Of a stretch of 64,000 bases of DNA, positions 1 through 10,190 are shown piece by piece. Source of the DNA: Pisaster brevispinus (taxonomy: Eukaryota; Echinodermata; Asteroidea; Forcipulatida; Asteriidae); NCBI GenBank assembly GCA_023634235.1, contig JAMKCF010000020.1:8556001-8620000 (forward strand), given 5' to 3'. Each line of letters starts with the position of its first letter. The stretch's first letter is position 1. Under the pieces are notes generated by a model, which was given only the letters and a program-made list of their open reading frames with translations, was not told where the DNA came from and searched no databases. A program made the translations under genes and the position numbers.

Positions 1-485
1 GTTCTCAGGGATCCAAGTACTTGGTTCTCGGCTCTTGGACTCAGTACTCAGATATCAGAATACTCGTACTCGATGGCCAAATTACACGTACCCGAGTACT
101 ACTTTGCCACCCTATATACACGTCGGCAGTACCTAATACTCGACATAAAAGTATTTGCAACAACACTGGGACCATGGCCCAATTTCATGGTGCCGCTAAC
201 ACAGAATTCCGTGCTTATGGCCCTGCGATCCTGGCCTATAGAAGCTTGCTTTTTGTTTCTTTTCTTTTAAATTTTTTTAATTTTTATACAGTCCCCAGCA
301 CCATAAAATTGGGTGCTGGTTGCAGTTAGTACAAAGTGAGCGGACCAGAGTGTCAAACAAAATATTTGAAAGCAGTGCCTTGCTTGATGGTCCTTTTCGA
401 AAGAGTAGGTCTGTAACTTAAACTTATGTTTTGTTGCGTTTCTTAAGCAGTCTGTATGACTTCGTGTTTTTGTTCTTCATTGCAG
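1..485. other. Intron or 5' flank upstream of first visible SLCO exon
   Basis: No coding exon is recognised here. The first 160 bases contain a degenerate repeat of a 'tactcg/tactca' type motif. The stretch ends in a pyrimidine-rich acceptor (TTCATTGCAG) just before the first OATP exon, so at least its 3' part is intronic. The start codon and N-terminal cytoplasmic exon of the transporter must lie upstream of the window. Confidence 0.6.
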
Positions 486-948
486 GGTTTGGTAATCAAC
501 GGGTACATTAACGTTGGAGTAGCTACAATTGAACGTCGCTTTGAGTTAAGCAGCAGCGCCACTGGTCTTATCGTCAGTATGTATGACATCACCTGTGCTG
601 TTCTCGTCCTCTTCGTGACGTATATAGGTGGGCGTGGCCACAAACCAAGATGGCTGGCATGGGGGCTCATTATCATGGGAACTGGCTCGGTTATATTCTC
701 TCTACCTCACTTCACGACTGGCCTCTACGAACCAGTCGTAGGTTCGGTCTCCAACCTATGTGGAGGAGCTGACTCGGGGGAACCACAGTGCGACGAAAAC
801 GGGAGTGGCACATCGGGACTCTCCAATTACTTCTACGTGTTCGTTTTGGCCCAGATCTTCCATGGGTTGGGGGCCCTGCCATTGTACACGCTCGGAGTTA
901 CTTTGCTAGATGAAAGCGTCACGACAAAGCAGACAGGCCTCTACCTTG
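486..948 (+). CDS. SLCO: SLCO exon a: TM1-TM3 region
   Basis: Acceptor TTCATTGCAG and donor GTAAGA bound a 463-nt exon that enters in phase 0 and leaves in phase 1. It encodes GLVINGYINVG, ERRFELSSSATGLI, RGHKPRWLAWG and a Cys-containing extracellular loop before QIFHGLGALPLYTLG. This is the best conserved OATP stretch in the window. Confidence 0.92.
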
Positions 949-3900
949 GTAAGAAATTCCGCGGTTCATTAATTGCGCGGTTCATTAGTTATTTCGGCTT
1001 ATGGCGTTATGATGTTTCAGTAATAAACCCTCCGTGACACTATCGCACACTTATTGAGTAACAGTTTTTAATTCAAAAAGTCGTTACTCCGCCATTTTTT
1101 TCAAAAAATTCCAAGTTCTACAACTGCAACTAGCCAAACAGCACGCCAAATGTCTTATTACCATCCGGGGTTTGTTTTTCACTAACACAATCCAACAATG
1201 ACCCGCTCTCCAGGAATTCCCATTGGAATTGTACAGCAATTACTCAGCCTTGTTACGTCGTGTAAACAAAGGGTGTTATTCCAAGAAATGGTTGATTGAG
1301 CAGAAAGATACATTTTTGCTTGAATTTATTGTATTTAGTCAAAGGGTCTCTATTTAAGGCTTTGGGTGATTTAAATTTGATTGGGTGATTTAAAAGTGAT
1401 TTGGTTCTTCACAGAAATGTATTACACTCTAAAATCAAACTGTTACTCAAAAAGTAAGGCAGGGTGAAATAGTGTGATTTTGTTTGATGGTGTAACGCAG
1501 AGTAAAGCAACTGGTCACCAAAGCATTATTTTAAAAGCTCTGCATTTTTGTAGTGTTGTGTTATGACATATTCTTAATAGTTCTTAGGTATACATGGCAA
1601 ACATGTGTAATAAATCAATTTGATTTAAAAGTATTCTGTTGTATAATTCATTTTATTTATTTAATTTTGTTTGTCACGTAGGATGGTTTTATGCATTTTC
1701 TGCCTTTGGACCAACACTGGGTCTTCTCTCTGGTGGAGTTTTCCTGGGTCTTTATACAGATCTACGAATCGACCAGAAAAGGTACATTTCAGGAGTTGCC
1801 ATAACGTTGTGCTTTTAATCATTTTTAAAAACAAACTTGAAACTGCTGTAGTCATAGAAATTAGACTATGTTGATCAAAATATCCAAGGCTCTAAACTTA
1901 TACCGCACTTGCCAGAATACGTGTACCATTTAGCTTGACTGATTTCCTGCTGTGTTTGGCAGAAAATTGCTAAGCAATATTTTATAAATTTGCTGCAAGC
2001 AGCTCTATTGAAAGTAGACTCAGCTTAGTGGCGTGTCGTGGCCGAGCGGATAAGAGCACCGGACTCAAGCTCTGGTGTTTCCGACTCAGCAGAGTGTGGG
2101 TTCGAGTCACGGTCGTTACACTTGTGTCCTTAAGCAAGACACTTAACCATTATTGCTTCGTCCTTCGGATGGGACGAAAAGCCGTTGGTCCCGTGTGTTG
2201 TGTAACGCACGTAAAAGAACACAGTACACTTATCGAAAAGAGAAGGGGTCCGCCCCGGTGTTCCTGGTTTGATTGGCTGCATATTGCGCCACAGCACCTT
2301 GTAAACCATTACAAGGTGCTATGTAAAGGAGTAGGTCTCATACTTCAAACGAAGCCCCACATACCTTGCAGGAAAATACTTAATGTTGAAGCGCCTTGAG
2401 CGTCACTGAGTGACGGATATGAGCGCTATATAAGAAGCCGTTATTATTATTAATGTCCGGCTTAATATTGATTTACTCAAAATCGGTTAAAACTAAAACA
2501 TTTTGTTTGATTGTTTGTATGATTTTATAGCTAACATTAATTAAAACGTAAATTAATCTCAAATACAACCTTTTTATAACGATTTTTTTTCTCGAAATAA
2601 TTGTTTAACTTTCTCGAGTTATTTGAAGAAGAATAAAAAACAGGCTAAAGAACATAATTTGGTTTTTACCCTTACACAAATGTGTATTAAGCACTGTATA
2701 TTTTTCCCGATTTAATAGGCCTAGATGTTGATTTTTGCATCGGGGATAAAAACAAACAATATTACCAACAGGCATATCATTCAAAAATGATCATCTATTA
2801 TATTTTGTTATTGTTATGTTATTGAACTCGAAATTATTTTGTTTCTAAATTTAGTATTGAAGTTTCATCGTCTGATCCATCTTGGATTGGTGCATGGTGG
2901 ATCGGTTTTGTCATTGGTGCCATCATCTCCTACATTGTCGCTATACCAATGAGTGGCTATCCACGAGAACTGCCAAGTAAGTTTATTTGGTGTTGTTTGT
3001 TGTCACACTTGTTGTACACCGAACGACCACAGCCCGCCATTTTGTAGAACCAAATTTGTGACTCCCACAAAATTACGGACCGTGTTAGTTAACGAAGTAA
3101 AAGGAAAAACCACATAATTTCGAGGGATAATGTGTAAAACTATTATTATATATTTTTTAACGTCTTCCCAACCATATATATTTCATAACAAAAGCTTTTT
3201 TATGACCAAAAGCGCCCATTCAAGTGTATTCCTCTAATTTGCTTTAACTTGTTATTCAGCAACTGCAAAGATCCGAGCAGAAAAGGAGTCCCAAGCCCAC
3301 GTGGCCGGTCATGAGGATGAAGTAACCAGAGCCAGTTTCGGCACCAGACTATCCGACATTCCTCTGGCGGTCAAATATCTCATGTTCAACCCCACGTTTG
3401 TTTTCGTTTCCCTGGCTGCCTGCTCTGAGTCGCTCATCGTCAGCGGATTTGCCACTTTTTCTCCGAAAATTCTTGGGATCCAGTATGGTCTTTCACCCGG
3501 TGTTGCTGCAGCTGTCGTAGGTAATATTGAAAAAAAATCGCCTGATCATGGGTCGGCCATCTTGTATCTTCTAAATATGTCCATTGTTGATAGAACAACG
3601 GCGCTGGCGTGGACGGCCGAATGTTAGCGAAACATTTAATCGCGTAACAGATGCTGTGACCAAATTCAACATTTCTGCAAAAAAAATATATATATATATA
3701 TATTTGTCCTCACTTCTTCACGCTGATTGGTTCTTAGCCAGTAAATTTACAACTCTGATTGGCTATATTTTCCCGCTTTTTTCTGGATACTCTCCCTTAA
3801 TCCTTCGCTCCTCTTTTTGCTATAAATGGATATATTTGTGTTTGTTTTTTGTTTATGCCTCTGACGAAGGTCCGGCTTGGATCGAAAGCTAAGGCCATCT

Positions 3901-6900
3901 CCCCTACTAATTTTATAATTAGTAGGGGAGATAGCTTTCGATCCAGACCGGACCTTCGTCAGAGGCATAAACAAGAACAAACACAAACATATCCATTTAT
4001 AGCAAACAGAGGAGCAAAGGATAAAGGGAGAGTATCCAGAAAAAAGCGGGAAAATATAGCCAATCAGATTTGTAAATTTACTGGCTAAGAACCAATAAGA
4101 GTGAAGAAGTGAGGACAATGGTTGGTCAGTGTGAAAGGCTGGATCACTGGACCATAAAGGTGGTACCGCATTGTAGGTATTATAATGCGGGAAGCATGAA
4201 AGGGTAGGATATAAAGCATCCCACGATTGGTTGCTTTGCTTCCAACTTTTTTGAATATTTATCTGATTTTGCTTTGCATTTATGTTATGGCTTCCCATAG
4301 TTTTCCAACCTTGTTGGCAAAACCCCGGGCTGCGACGTTGCAATGGAAATGCCTATTCCAAGCGTGCAATTTATACTTGTCGCCAGACTATGTTTCACTG
4401 TTTGCAGGGACAACCTCGCTTTCGAACGTCAATGATTTCTGTGGAGTTAAATAAAATAGCATCGTCCAGTTTTTCGTGTTTTATGCCAGGAGCGAAATAG
4501 TCAGACCTTCGATCTTATTAAAGACACATTTAGGTTTTGGGTAATTGCAAATTGTATCATATATACAAAATACTTTAAAAATAAAGTTGTTGTATTTTTA
4601 CTCCCCCCCCCCAGGTATTTGTGCCTTTCCAGCTGCTGTGGGCTCCACATTTCTTGGTGGTTGGTTGATCAAAAGATTTCAGCTTAAAGTCCGAGGAATG
4701 CTTCGTGTATGCATCGGCTCCGTTATCATGGTCATCATATTTGCATTCGTATTACTTCTGATATGCCCACAGGAAATAGTCGCTGGAATCAACACAAACT
4801 ACTATGCTAATACGTAAGTTTTTTTTTCACGGCGGCTGTTGTATTTTATATCTGCGGAGTCTTGCCCAGAAGGGGAAAAATAGAGAAGGTTTGCTTTAAA
4901 ATGAGTTTTAAAAGATACCCACAAAATATCCACAGTTTGGTTTATTGGTCTCAATTATTTTGCATCGTTGGTACTGTTTTAATCACTTTGTTTTGTGCCT
5001 CTTTTGCGCTTAACATTTTTCAAATTTCGTTGCCTAAAATCCCTTGCAAATGTGATGCACAGTTAGGTTACTCAGTATTAATTTTCTACACGCTGATTCT
5101 CTACACTCTACAAGCTCATGCGTCAGAATTGACCAAGTTCCGGATACCAGGGGGTCTGATTTCTGGGTCAATGTGACCCGGAATCTGTGTCAAAATGACC
5201 CAGAAATGAGTCAAACGGGCGCACGGTCGGCACAGTCAGCTTGACCCAAGTACGGGTCAGGCGCCCTGGCAACCAAGATCCGGGTCAATAATAGACCTTA
5301 TGCACATGACGTCATTTCAGTAGGGCGCCCTCGCCTAGAGGTCAAAAGGAGGTTGTTCATTGGCCAATCCTGTGCGCCACGCGTAAAAATCTGTGCGTTT
5401 CGATTGTTTCGTCATCGTTTTACCTCTAAGATGGCGGCTGGATGACGTCAATGCATAAGGTCTATTGATATGTGAGTTTTAAGAGTGCACCTTCTTACTT
5501 GTTAAACCCGTCATTGATGTCTCCAGGTATTGTGGTCTGGTTGCATACCCTTTAATTGTTATCTGAGCTTGACATAGCCCAGGTTGGACTGCTCCGCTGC
5601 AAGTATACAGTGCAGCGCAAAGGACACTGGCGTTTTACCTGGACCAAGCTTAATAGTGACGCAATCACACAGCCTTTCAGTACTTCTTTGAACGCTTTTA
5701 CATGACCATGTTTATAGCAATGTTGTTAGTTTATAGTCATGCATACACCGATTGCTTTTGCTGTTCCCTACCTAGTTTGTAATTATAGTTTGGGCAAACT
5801 TCTGATGCAGTAATTTTATGTTCTGTAGTAGCTTTTTAGCTGTTATCTTGTTTTTATGTTGTAACTTTTTTGTTAGTCTAGTTTTAGTTGTATGGTGTAA
5901 TTCTTTGGTTGGTCTTTTGCTTGCTTGTCTGTCTGTACTTACTTGTAGCCTGCCTCCCTATCGCTTTTTTTGTTTGTTGTTGGAGCATTTTCTTGTTTGC
6001 TTGTCAAGCGTATTTGTTTTGTTCTTTGGTTCGTTTGTTTGCTTTGTGTTTGCTGACTGAATGTATGGTTGTTCGTTTGGTTTGTTGGTTGTTGTTTTTT
6101 TCCTTTTGGTGTCTTTTGGGCGTTGGGGTTTTTGTTAGTTGAGAAATGTTTGTTGTTGACAAAACTTTTAAAACTGTTAATCCGGAGGTCGTTGGTTCAA
6201 GTCCTGCTCCATTCAAATTTTCTTTGTTCAAACCCAAATTATAAAAAAAATTACCATGTCAGTTTCCCTTGTGGTTTATTACTTGAAAAAACTTTTAAAT
6301 ACAATTTGCATTAGGCCTAATCCCTATTTGTTTTTCTTTTTTTATGTTTTTAATGACAAGATGACACGTCTTTTTGATGACAGTTTTCGAAATTGTGTTA
6401 CTTCCCTGGAAGACTCCCGGTCAAGATTGTTCTTATTGTCCTAAGAAATAAACATACATTATTAGCTAAGGCCACAAAGAAAGGAGTAAACAGGAGAACA
6501 AAACATGCGAACACAATGGTTGCTTAAGCTACTTCGTTCAAAGACAAAACATATGTCATACTTTGGTTTTTGTTTGTTTGTTTTTTGTTTGGGGGCAACG
6601 AAGGTCAGAAATACAGGGTACGAAACAAGCATTGTGTAACGCTGGATGTGCTTGCGATGAGACAGCTGATTACAACCCAGTATGCGGGGATAATAATCTG
6701 CAATACTTCGATCCCTGCCACGCAGGATGCACTGGCTACTCAACGGATGATGAGGTATACTTGTGGAAGTTCACAGCTAATATTAAGCCATTTGCAAGTT
6801 ATATTTTAGTAATGTTTGGTAGGCCTTTGTACAACGACTTGCTTAGTCATAAGGTACCGCTTAAATTTGAATTCCTCAGACGATACAGACACAGCTGCTA

Positions 6901-9900
6901 TGTCAAAAATGGTTCGGGGCAAGCTTCTGTATAGCAACCTGCAGATGGGCAAACCCTGGTGCGATTGTGACACGCACATTCATTCAGAATTGTGTGAGTG
7001 TTCACCGTCTCTTAAGTAACTACGCAAAAGCTTGCCCGAAACCATGAGAGATACCAACTGTCTCTACAGTCTGAGGAATTCAAATTATTAAGCTTATTAA
7101 GTTGTGACTTTACCAAGTCATTACCAGACATTATTAAGATCCAACTTGCCACTCTCTAGTCGCCATCTGGGCCCAAATTCTCGGCACTGCGGAATTCTGC
7201 GCCTACGGCCCATAGAATCACGCACTTCACAGAGCACCGTGAGCTCAGAATTCTGCACTCAGTAGTGCCATGAAATTGCACAGCAGATATTTGGCGTTGA
7301 CATGACAATGCAGTTTGTATGTTAAGCAACCGTATTTTGTAAAACATAAGGTGATATCTGTCCTGTCGCTTCCCACAGGTTTTATCGTAAACTTGGATGT
7401 GAGCCCTGGCTATACGGCAGTTTTAGGTTGAGTAGCTTCTGACTGACACACGAACCAAATATATTGACAAAATAGGGAGACTGCCGACATTAGGGCCAGA
7501 TAGCTCAGTCGGCATATTAATCCGGAGGTCGCAGGCTCAAATTCTGCTCTGGTATGTATCTGTTCAACCCAAAATTGAAATACGCTGATTTTGTCGCCGC
7601 TTTTTTGTAGTGTTGCTTTTAATTAACTTTGTGGGCTACTTTGCATTATTGTTTAGACATTTACTGACTGTGCCTGCCTCGATGTTGGCAACTGGACCGA
7701 CTCGACCTTCAAGGCAACACCCGGTCAGTGCCCCGTGGACTGTGGCGCCGTTCTCCCACTCTTCATTATCGGCTACTTCATCACCATGTTCTTCAACTTC
7801 ATGCCAAGTATACCAGGCACCAACACAGTCTTAAGGTAAACATTTGTCTTATTCCATTCTCAAGACAAGGATTTATAATGACATTGTTCTTCAAAAAGAA
7901 ACACTCGCCTTTAAAAAAAAACAACTAACTGTGCAAATTAGACTGATATGAATGCTGGAGCCGAAAATACCACGTACAAGTCTTGATATATTTCATGCAT
8001 TATTTCCTTGCCTTGCATAAAAGACGAGAAAGAACACAATTTTGTTCTCCAAGATGGCAGAATGTCAGATGGAAATATTTCACAGACTTACTCCGTTTCC
8101 GAATTATTGGCTGCGTCTGGATGACCATGTTAACGTGCCCACAGCATCCCCAATTCGGACAAGACCTAAGAATAGTTAATTCTGGTTGTTCAAAATAAAG
8201 CTGGCCATCACCAAGAGTTTGACCCATAAATCTTTTTTTGCTGCAAACACTTCTGTTTAATTTGCAGGAGGTCGTGACCGTCGTAAAAACCTAACTTCAC
8301 AGTTTAGTGATATGTCTGTCCATTCTCGGAGGGCATTAAGCCTTATTTCTTGTTGTCCTTAAAATTGAATCTTTAGATGTGTTCCAGAGACACAACGGTC
8401 CTTCGCCCTTGGAGTTCAATGGCTTTTTGCTCGTCTGCTGGGTGAGTTTTATAAGATGATTTTGCGCTGAATAGGGTACTGTTGAATCATCTGTGGTTAG
8501 ATGTAGCCTAAGTCCAACGCGTCACTACGCTTTAAAAAAAAACAAGTGACTCGAAAACGCGTCCTTTGATCATCACATCCGTTTTGACGCAGGTATATCA
8601 TTGGCTAAGTGGCGTATATCTAGATAGGGTACTTCGTGGAAAGACAAAATGGCAAATCTAGTGATACGTTGTTCTTACTAATTAGTGTAGTTATGAAACT
8701 ATAACGTATTAGGTACTGAAACTTGCTGAAAATTGTAACAGGAATGAGTATATTAAATAATTTGTAAAACAAATTATTAGCAAAAATGTGTGAATTTTGT
8801 CAGATAGGTCAGTTCTTGGTACGAGCGAGGAATTATTATCGTTACAACTTTGATTAGAGGTCACTATAAGTTTCAAGTGTCTACAAAAATTTTAAAGTGA
8901 AACTTGCGTTTCGAGATATATTGTGTTAGCGTTTGAAGGAATCACAATTACGCACTTTCACGGGTTCATCGTTCGATTACGCGCGAGAATTGAAGAACTT
9001 ATCAAACCATGTTGATTGCGTGTGTGACACAAGGCTTTATTTAAGACAACATTTATTTCGTCAGCAGTAGGGATCGTAGTTGAAGAGACGGCAATATAAA
9101 CACATCGCAAACGTGAATAACATCACAAACGCCGGGTTACATAAACCTCTAATCTCCCACAAACATTTTCTTAGTTCTTCGCGTACACAATAATAATACG
9201 TAAGACCGGCGACTTAACATCCCAACCGACGGCAAATCGGTTTTGGTAAAAGTGTAATATTTAAGTATACACGCATTCTAAACAGCTAAGCGAGGGTTAC
9301 TTGGGAGTTCACTAGTATGCACTTTCATACTTATCTACATATTTAATTGTCATGCCTACCAGGCAACACACTCACATTGCACCAGTACTGAAGTCACTTC
9401 ACTGGCTACCCATCGAATCTCGTATTGCCTTATCTTTCATTGCATATATGGTTCCGCTCCTATATAATACTTCTTTGGTAAAACCATTATTCCTGTACGA
9501 TCCCTTCGATCTTCTGATACTTGCTTGTTACGTGTTCCTATAGAGTAGGAAATCATGGGGCGATAGGTCATTTTCGCATGCTGGACACACTCTCTGGAAT
9601 GACTTACCAATACAAATTCGTAATATTTCTAGTGTTTCAACTTTTAAGATTAGTTTGAAAACTTGCTTGTTTGATATGGCTCACCTGGGAATTGTTCTTT
9701 GTCTGATTTTCGTCTTTACTTACTGTGTGAGGATTCATTCTCGTGCGCCTTGAGCACCTTAATTTGGTGGATTTTGGTGCATTACAAATACTCTGTATTA
9801 TTATTATTTATTGTGTGTATTGCTGTTCCCGCAGGGTCCGTTCCTGGGCCACTCCTCTTCGGCCGCGTCTTGGATAGCTCTTGCCTTCTGTGGCAAGAGA

Positions 9901-10190
9901 AGTGCGGCGTCCAGGGTGCCTGTTGGTTCTACGACGTCAAGACTCTTGCTTGGAAACTCCTTCTCATCGCCGTTGGTTTTAAGGCTGTCAGCCTCATCTT
10001 CTTCACATTATCGCTCGTCTCCTACAAATCGGTTCACGATGATGACGACGGTGATAAGAAAGAAGTTGATCCGAAATCGGTTGAAGTCGAACTGACGGAA
10101 GCCGCCGAGGAAAAAACTCTCAGAAGGTTAGTTTCGTCCAGCAGCACTGCAGCGATTGTGAATAACGCCGAGTATGATGACGGAAAGTAG
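486..10190 (+). CDS. SLCO: Solute carrier organic anion transporter (OATP/SLCO), 3' nine exons, partial gene
   Basis: Spliced gene with exons 486-948, 1682-1781, 2855-2976, 3260-3520, 4615-4813, 6604-6754, 7657-7835, 8377-8441 and 9835-10190. The summed length is 1,896 nt, exactly 632 codons with the TAG stop, and all junction phases match. The OATP family are 12-TM plasma-membrane carriers that take up bile salts, hormone conjugates and other amphipathic anions. Family features seen here: the TM1-TM3 block with RGHKPRWLAWG, the WIGAWWIGF signature region before TM6, GGWLIKRFQLKVRGMLR between TM7 and TM8, a Kazal-like extracellular loop (CNAGCACDE...NPVCGDNN...PCHAGC), GYFITMFFNFMPSIPGTNTVLRCVPE and QRSFALGVQWLFARLLG. 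The tail after the last membrane segment is acidic (DDDDGDK). The N-terminal exon is missing upstream. Which SLCO subfamily it belongs to cannot be settled from sequence inspection. Confidence 0.93.
1040..1490. repeat. Dispersed repeat family R, copy 1 (non-autonomous transposon-like), in SLCO intron
   Basis: Shares long blocks in the same order with 31613-32059, for example ACTCCGCCAT, TAGCCAAA, TTACCAT(C)CGGGG, TTTTGCTTGAATTTATT and GATTTAAA. The ends carry an inverted pair (GAGTAACAGTTT at 1056 against AAACTGTTACTC near 1437-1448). No coding capacity is seen. Best read as a decayed terminal-inverted-repeat element. Confidence 0.65.
1682..1781 (+). CDS. SLCO: SLCO exon b
   Basis: 100-nt exon between acceptor CACGTAG and donor GTACAT. 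Phase 1 in, phase 2 out. Encodes GWFYAFSAFGPTLGLLSGG and FLGLYTDLRIDQK, the TM4 region and start of the following loop of OATPs. Confidence 0.9.
2033..2455 (+). mobile_element. tRNA-Leu-derived SINE, copy 1 (+ strand)
   Basis: The 5' head is tRNA-Leu(CAA)-like. It has a type II A-box region GTGGCCGAGCGGATAAGAGC, an anticodon stem-loop CCGGA-CTCAAGC-TCTGG with CAA in the anticodon position, and a B-box GGGTTCGAGTC at 2098-2108. A non-tRNA body follows (CCTTAAGCAAGACACTTAACC, GGATGGGACGAAAAGCCG). The tail ends GAGCGCTATATAAGAAGCCG plus a short TTA microsatellite. A second copy in the opposite orientation is at 39000-39432. It lies within an SLCO intron. Confidence 0.88.
2855..2976 (+). CDS. SLCO: SLCO exon c
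   Basis: 122-nt exon, acceptor TAAATTTAG, donor GTAAGT. Phase 2 in, phase 1 out. Encodes SIEVSSSDPSWIGAWWIGF, FVIGAIISYIVAIPMSGYPRELP: the W-x-GAWW-x-GF signature of OATPs and the TM6 region. Confidence 0.92.
3260..3520 (+). CDS. SLCO: SLCO exon d
   Basis: 261-nt exon, acceptor TTATTCAG, donor GTAATA. Phase 1 in and out. Encodes the charged central cytoplasmic loop (ATAKIRAEKESQAHVAGHE), then LPLAVKYLMFNPTFVF-like sequence and ATFSPKILGIQYGLSPG leading into TM8. Confidence 0.92.
3857..3895 (+). ncRNA. Candidate hammerhead ribozyme core (minimal stem III type)
   Basis: Order read: GCCU (stem I 3' strand), CUGACGA core, AGGUCC-GGCUU-GGAUC (stem II, five pairs with one G-U after an unpaired A), GAAA core, GCUA (minimal stem III with NUH = CUA), then AGGC completing stem I. 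This matches the type-I hammerheads with minimal stem III known from Penelope-like elements. Activity is not shown. Confidence 0.55.
3932..3966 (-). ncRNA. Hammerhead-like core on opposite strand, stem I damaged
   Basis: Inverted partner of the core at 3857-3895. CTGACGA, the AGGTCC...GGATC stem and GAAA-GCTA are intact. The AAGGCC after the cleavage position is missing, so the AGGC/GCCU stem I pairing is lost. Probably a defective copy. Confidence 0.45.
4200..4345. repeat. Dispersed repeat module shared with 35222-35362
   Basis: Shares GATTGGTTGCTTT, TTTGCATT/TTTGGCTTTG and ATGGCTTCCCATAGTTTTCC-type sequence with 35222-35362. Both copies adjoin hammerhead-like motifs, so this is probably part of the same Penelope-like element family. 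On the - strand both copies read NQSWD/NQSWN and GKLWK-like peptides with no intact ORF. Confidence 0.55.
4615..4813 (+). CDS. SLCO: SLCO exon e
   Basis: 199-nt exon after a poly-C acceptor (CCCCCCCCCCAG), donor GTAAGT. Phase 1 in, phase 2 out. Encodes GICAFPAAVGSTFLGGWLIKRF, QLKVRGMLR and a TM8 segment ending ...NTNYYANT. Confidence 0.92.
5160..5288. repeat. Dispersed 'gggtca' repeat, partner at 39433-39560
   Basis: Rich in TGACCCGG/GGGTCA half-sites, partly as inverted pairs. A related stretch (GTGTCAAAATAACCCAGAAA, CATCCGGGTAAACTTTGACCC) follows the second SINE copy near 39433-39560. Function unknown, probably an old element. Confidence 0.4.
5290..5466. mobile_element. Short TIR element (MITE), 177 bp
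   Basis: Terminal inverted repeats AATAGACCTTATGCA...TGACGTCA and TGACGTCAATGCATAAGGTCTATT-type end. The interior contains GAGGTCAAA-GGAGG and ATTGGCC. A related, less complete copy is at 11499-11640. Located in the SLCO intron between exons e and f. Confidence 0.75.
5810..6160. other. T/G-rich low-complexity intronic stretch
   Basis: TTTG/TTGT-rich sequence. It gives long open frames in several phases but no recognisable protein or splice structure. Confidence 0.5.
6165..6242 (+). repeat. tRNA-Asn-like repeat head, copy 1
   Basis: CTGTTAATCCGGAGGTCG plus TTGGTTCAAGTCC resembles the anticodon arm and B-box of tRNA-Asn. It is followed by TTTTCTTTGTTCAAACCC. The same arrangement recurs at 7495-7572 (+), 13348-13420 (-) and 13640-13705 (-). 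The acceptor stem is missing, so this is a repeat and not a tRNA gene. Confidence 0.55.
6604..6754 (+). CDS. SLCO: SLCO exon f: Kazal-like extracellular loop
   Basis: 151-nt exon. Encodes SEIQGTKQALCNAGCACDE, then NPVCGDNNLQYFDPCHAGC and TGYSTDDE, the Cys-rich Kazal-like loop between TM9 and TM10. The acceptor (CAACGAAG) is weak. It was chosen because it is the AG that restores the phase 2 reading frame from the previous exon; a short extra exon between them is an alternative. Donor GTATAC, phase 0. Confidence 0.82.
7495..7572 (+). repeat. tRNA-like repeat head, copy 2
   Basis: AGATAGCTCAGTCGG (A-box-like), ATTAATCCGGAGGTCG and CAGGCTCAAATTCTGC (B-box-like), then TGTTCAACCC. This is the most complete tRNA-like head of this family in the window. 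It sits just before SLCO exon g. Confidence 0.6.
7657..7835 (+). CDS. SLCO: SLCO exon g
   Basis: 179-nt exon, acceptor TTGTTTAG, donor GTAAAC. Phase 0 in, phase 2 out. Encodes TFTDCACLDVGNW (end of the Cys-rich loop), GQCPVDCGAVLPLFIIGY, then FITMFFNFMPSIPGTNTVLR across TM10 and the conserved loop after it. Confidence 0.92.
8377..8441 (+). CDS. SLCO: SLCO exon h
   Basis: 65-nt exon, acceptor ATCTTTAG, donor GTGAGT. Phase 2 in, phase 1 out. Encodes RCVPETQRSFALGVQWLFAR and LLG, the conserved TM11 entry of OATPs. Confidence 0.92.
8442..9351. other. SLCO intron, no recognised element
   Basis: AT-rich intronic sequence. No exon, ORF or repeat could be supported on either strand. Confidence 0.5.
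9352..9815 (+). mobile_element. 3' end of a CR1/L2-type LINE, decayed
   Basis: Reads HIAPVLKSLHWLPIESRI, then, across frameshifts and stops, the typical downstream signature of a chicken repeat 1/L2 reverse transcriptase C-terminus (RSFSHA-type, DTLWNDLPIQIRN). This is followed by a short 3' UTR with GCGCCTTGAGCACC and TTACAAATACTCTGTA and an ATT microsatellite tail. 5'-truncated and non-functional. It ends just before the last SLCO exon. Confidence 0.75.
9835..10190 (+). CDS. SLCO: SLCO last coding exon
   Basis: Acceptor TTCCCGCAG, phase 1 in, TAG stop at 10188-10190. Encodes GSVPGPLLFGRVLDSSCLLW, CGVQGACWFYD, the last TM segment (LAWKLLLIAVGFKAVSLIFF) and an acidic/serine cytoplasmic tail of about 50 residues ending YDDGK. 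No PDZ-type terminus is evident. Confidence 0.92.

Larger units (their letters stand above)
3704..4117. repeat. Tail-to-tail palindrome of Penelope-like 3' modules, about 200-nt arms
   Basis: Left arm 3704-3912 and right arm 3917-4117 are inverted copies around a 4-nt TTAT centre. Each arm ends near the centre in a hammerhead-like core (3857-3895 on +, 3932-3966 on -). A single related copy lies at 41217-41385. In the right arm AAGGCC is deleted next to the core. The arms should extrude a cruciform or form a long RNA hairpin in the SLCO pre-mRNA. Confidence 0.75.

Noticed and set aside
2033..2110. Functional tRNA-Leu gene
   Set aside because: No intact acceptor stem, and it is fused to a SINE body and TTA tail.
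3747..4343. 198-codon frame on the - strand across the palindrome
   Set aside because: Runs through the inverted repeat and the hammerhead motif; no Penelope reverse transcriptase or GIY-YIG motif is seen.
5818..6142. Hydrophobic ORFs in the SLCO intron
   Set aside because: Result of TTTG-rich low complexity, with Leu/Phe/Cys/Val-only composition and overlapping frames.
7495..7572. tRNA gene
   Set aside because: Has A- and B-box-like sequence but no matching acceptor stem; the same head recurs as a dispersed repeat.
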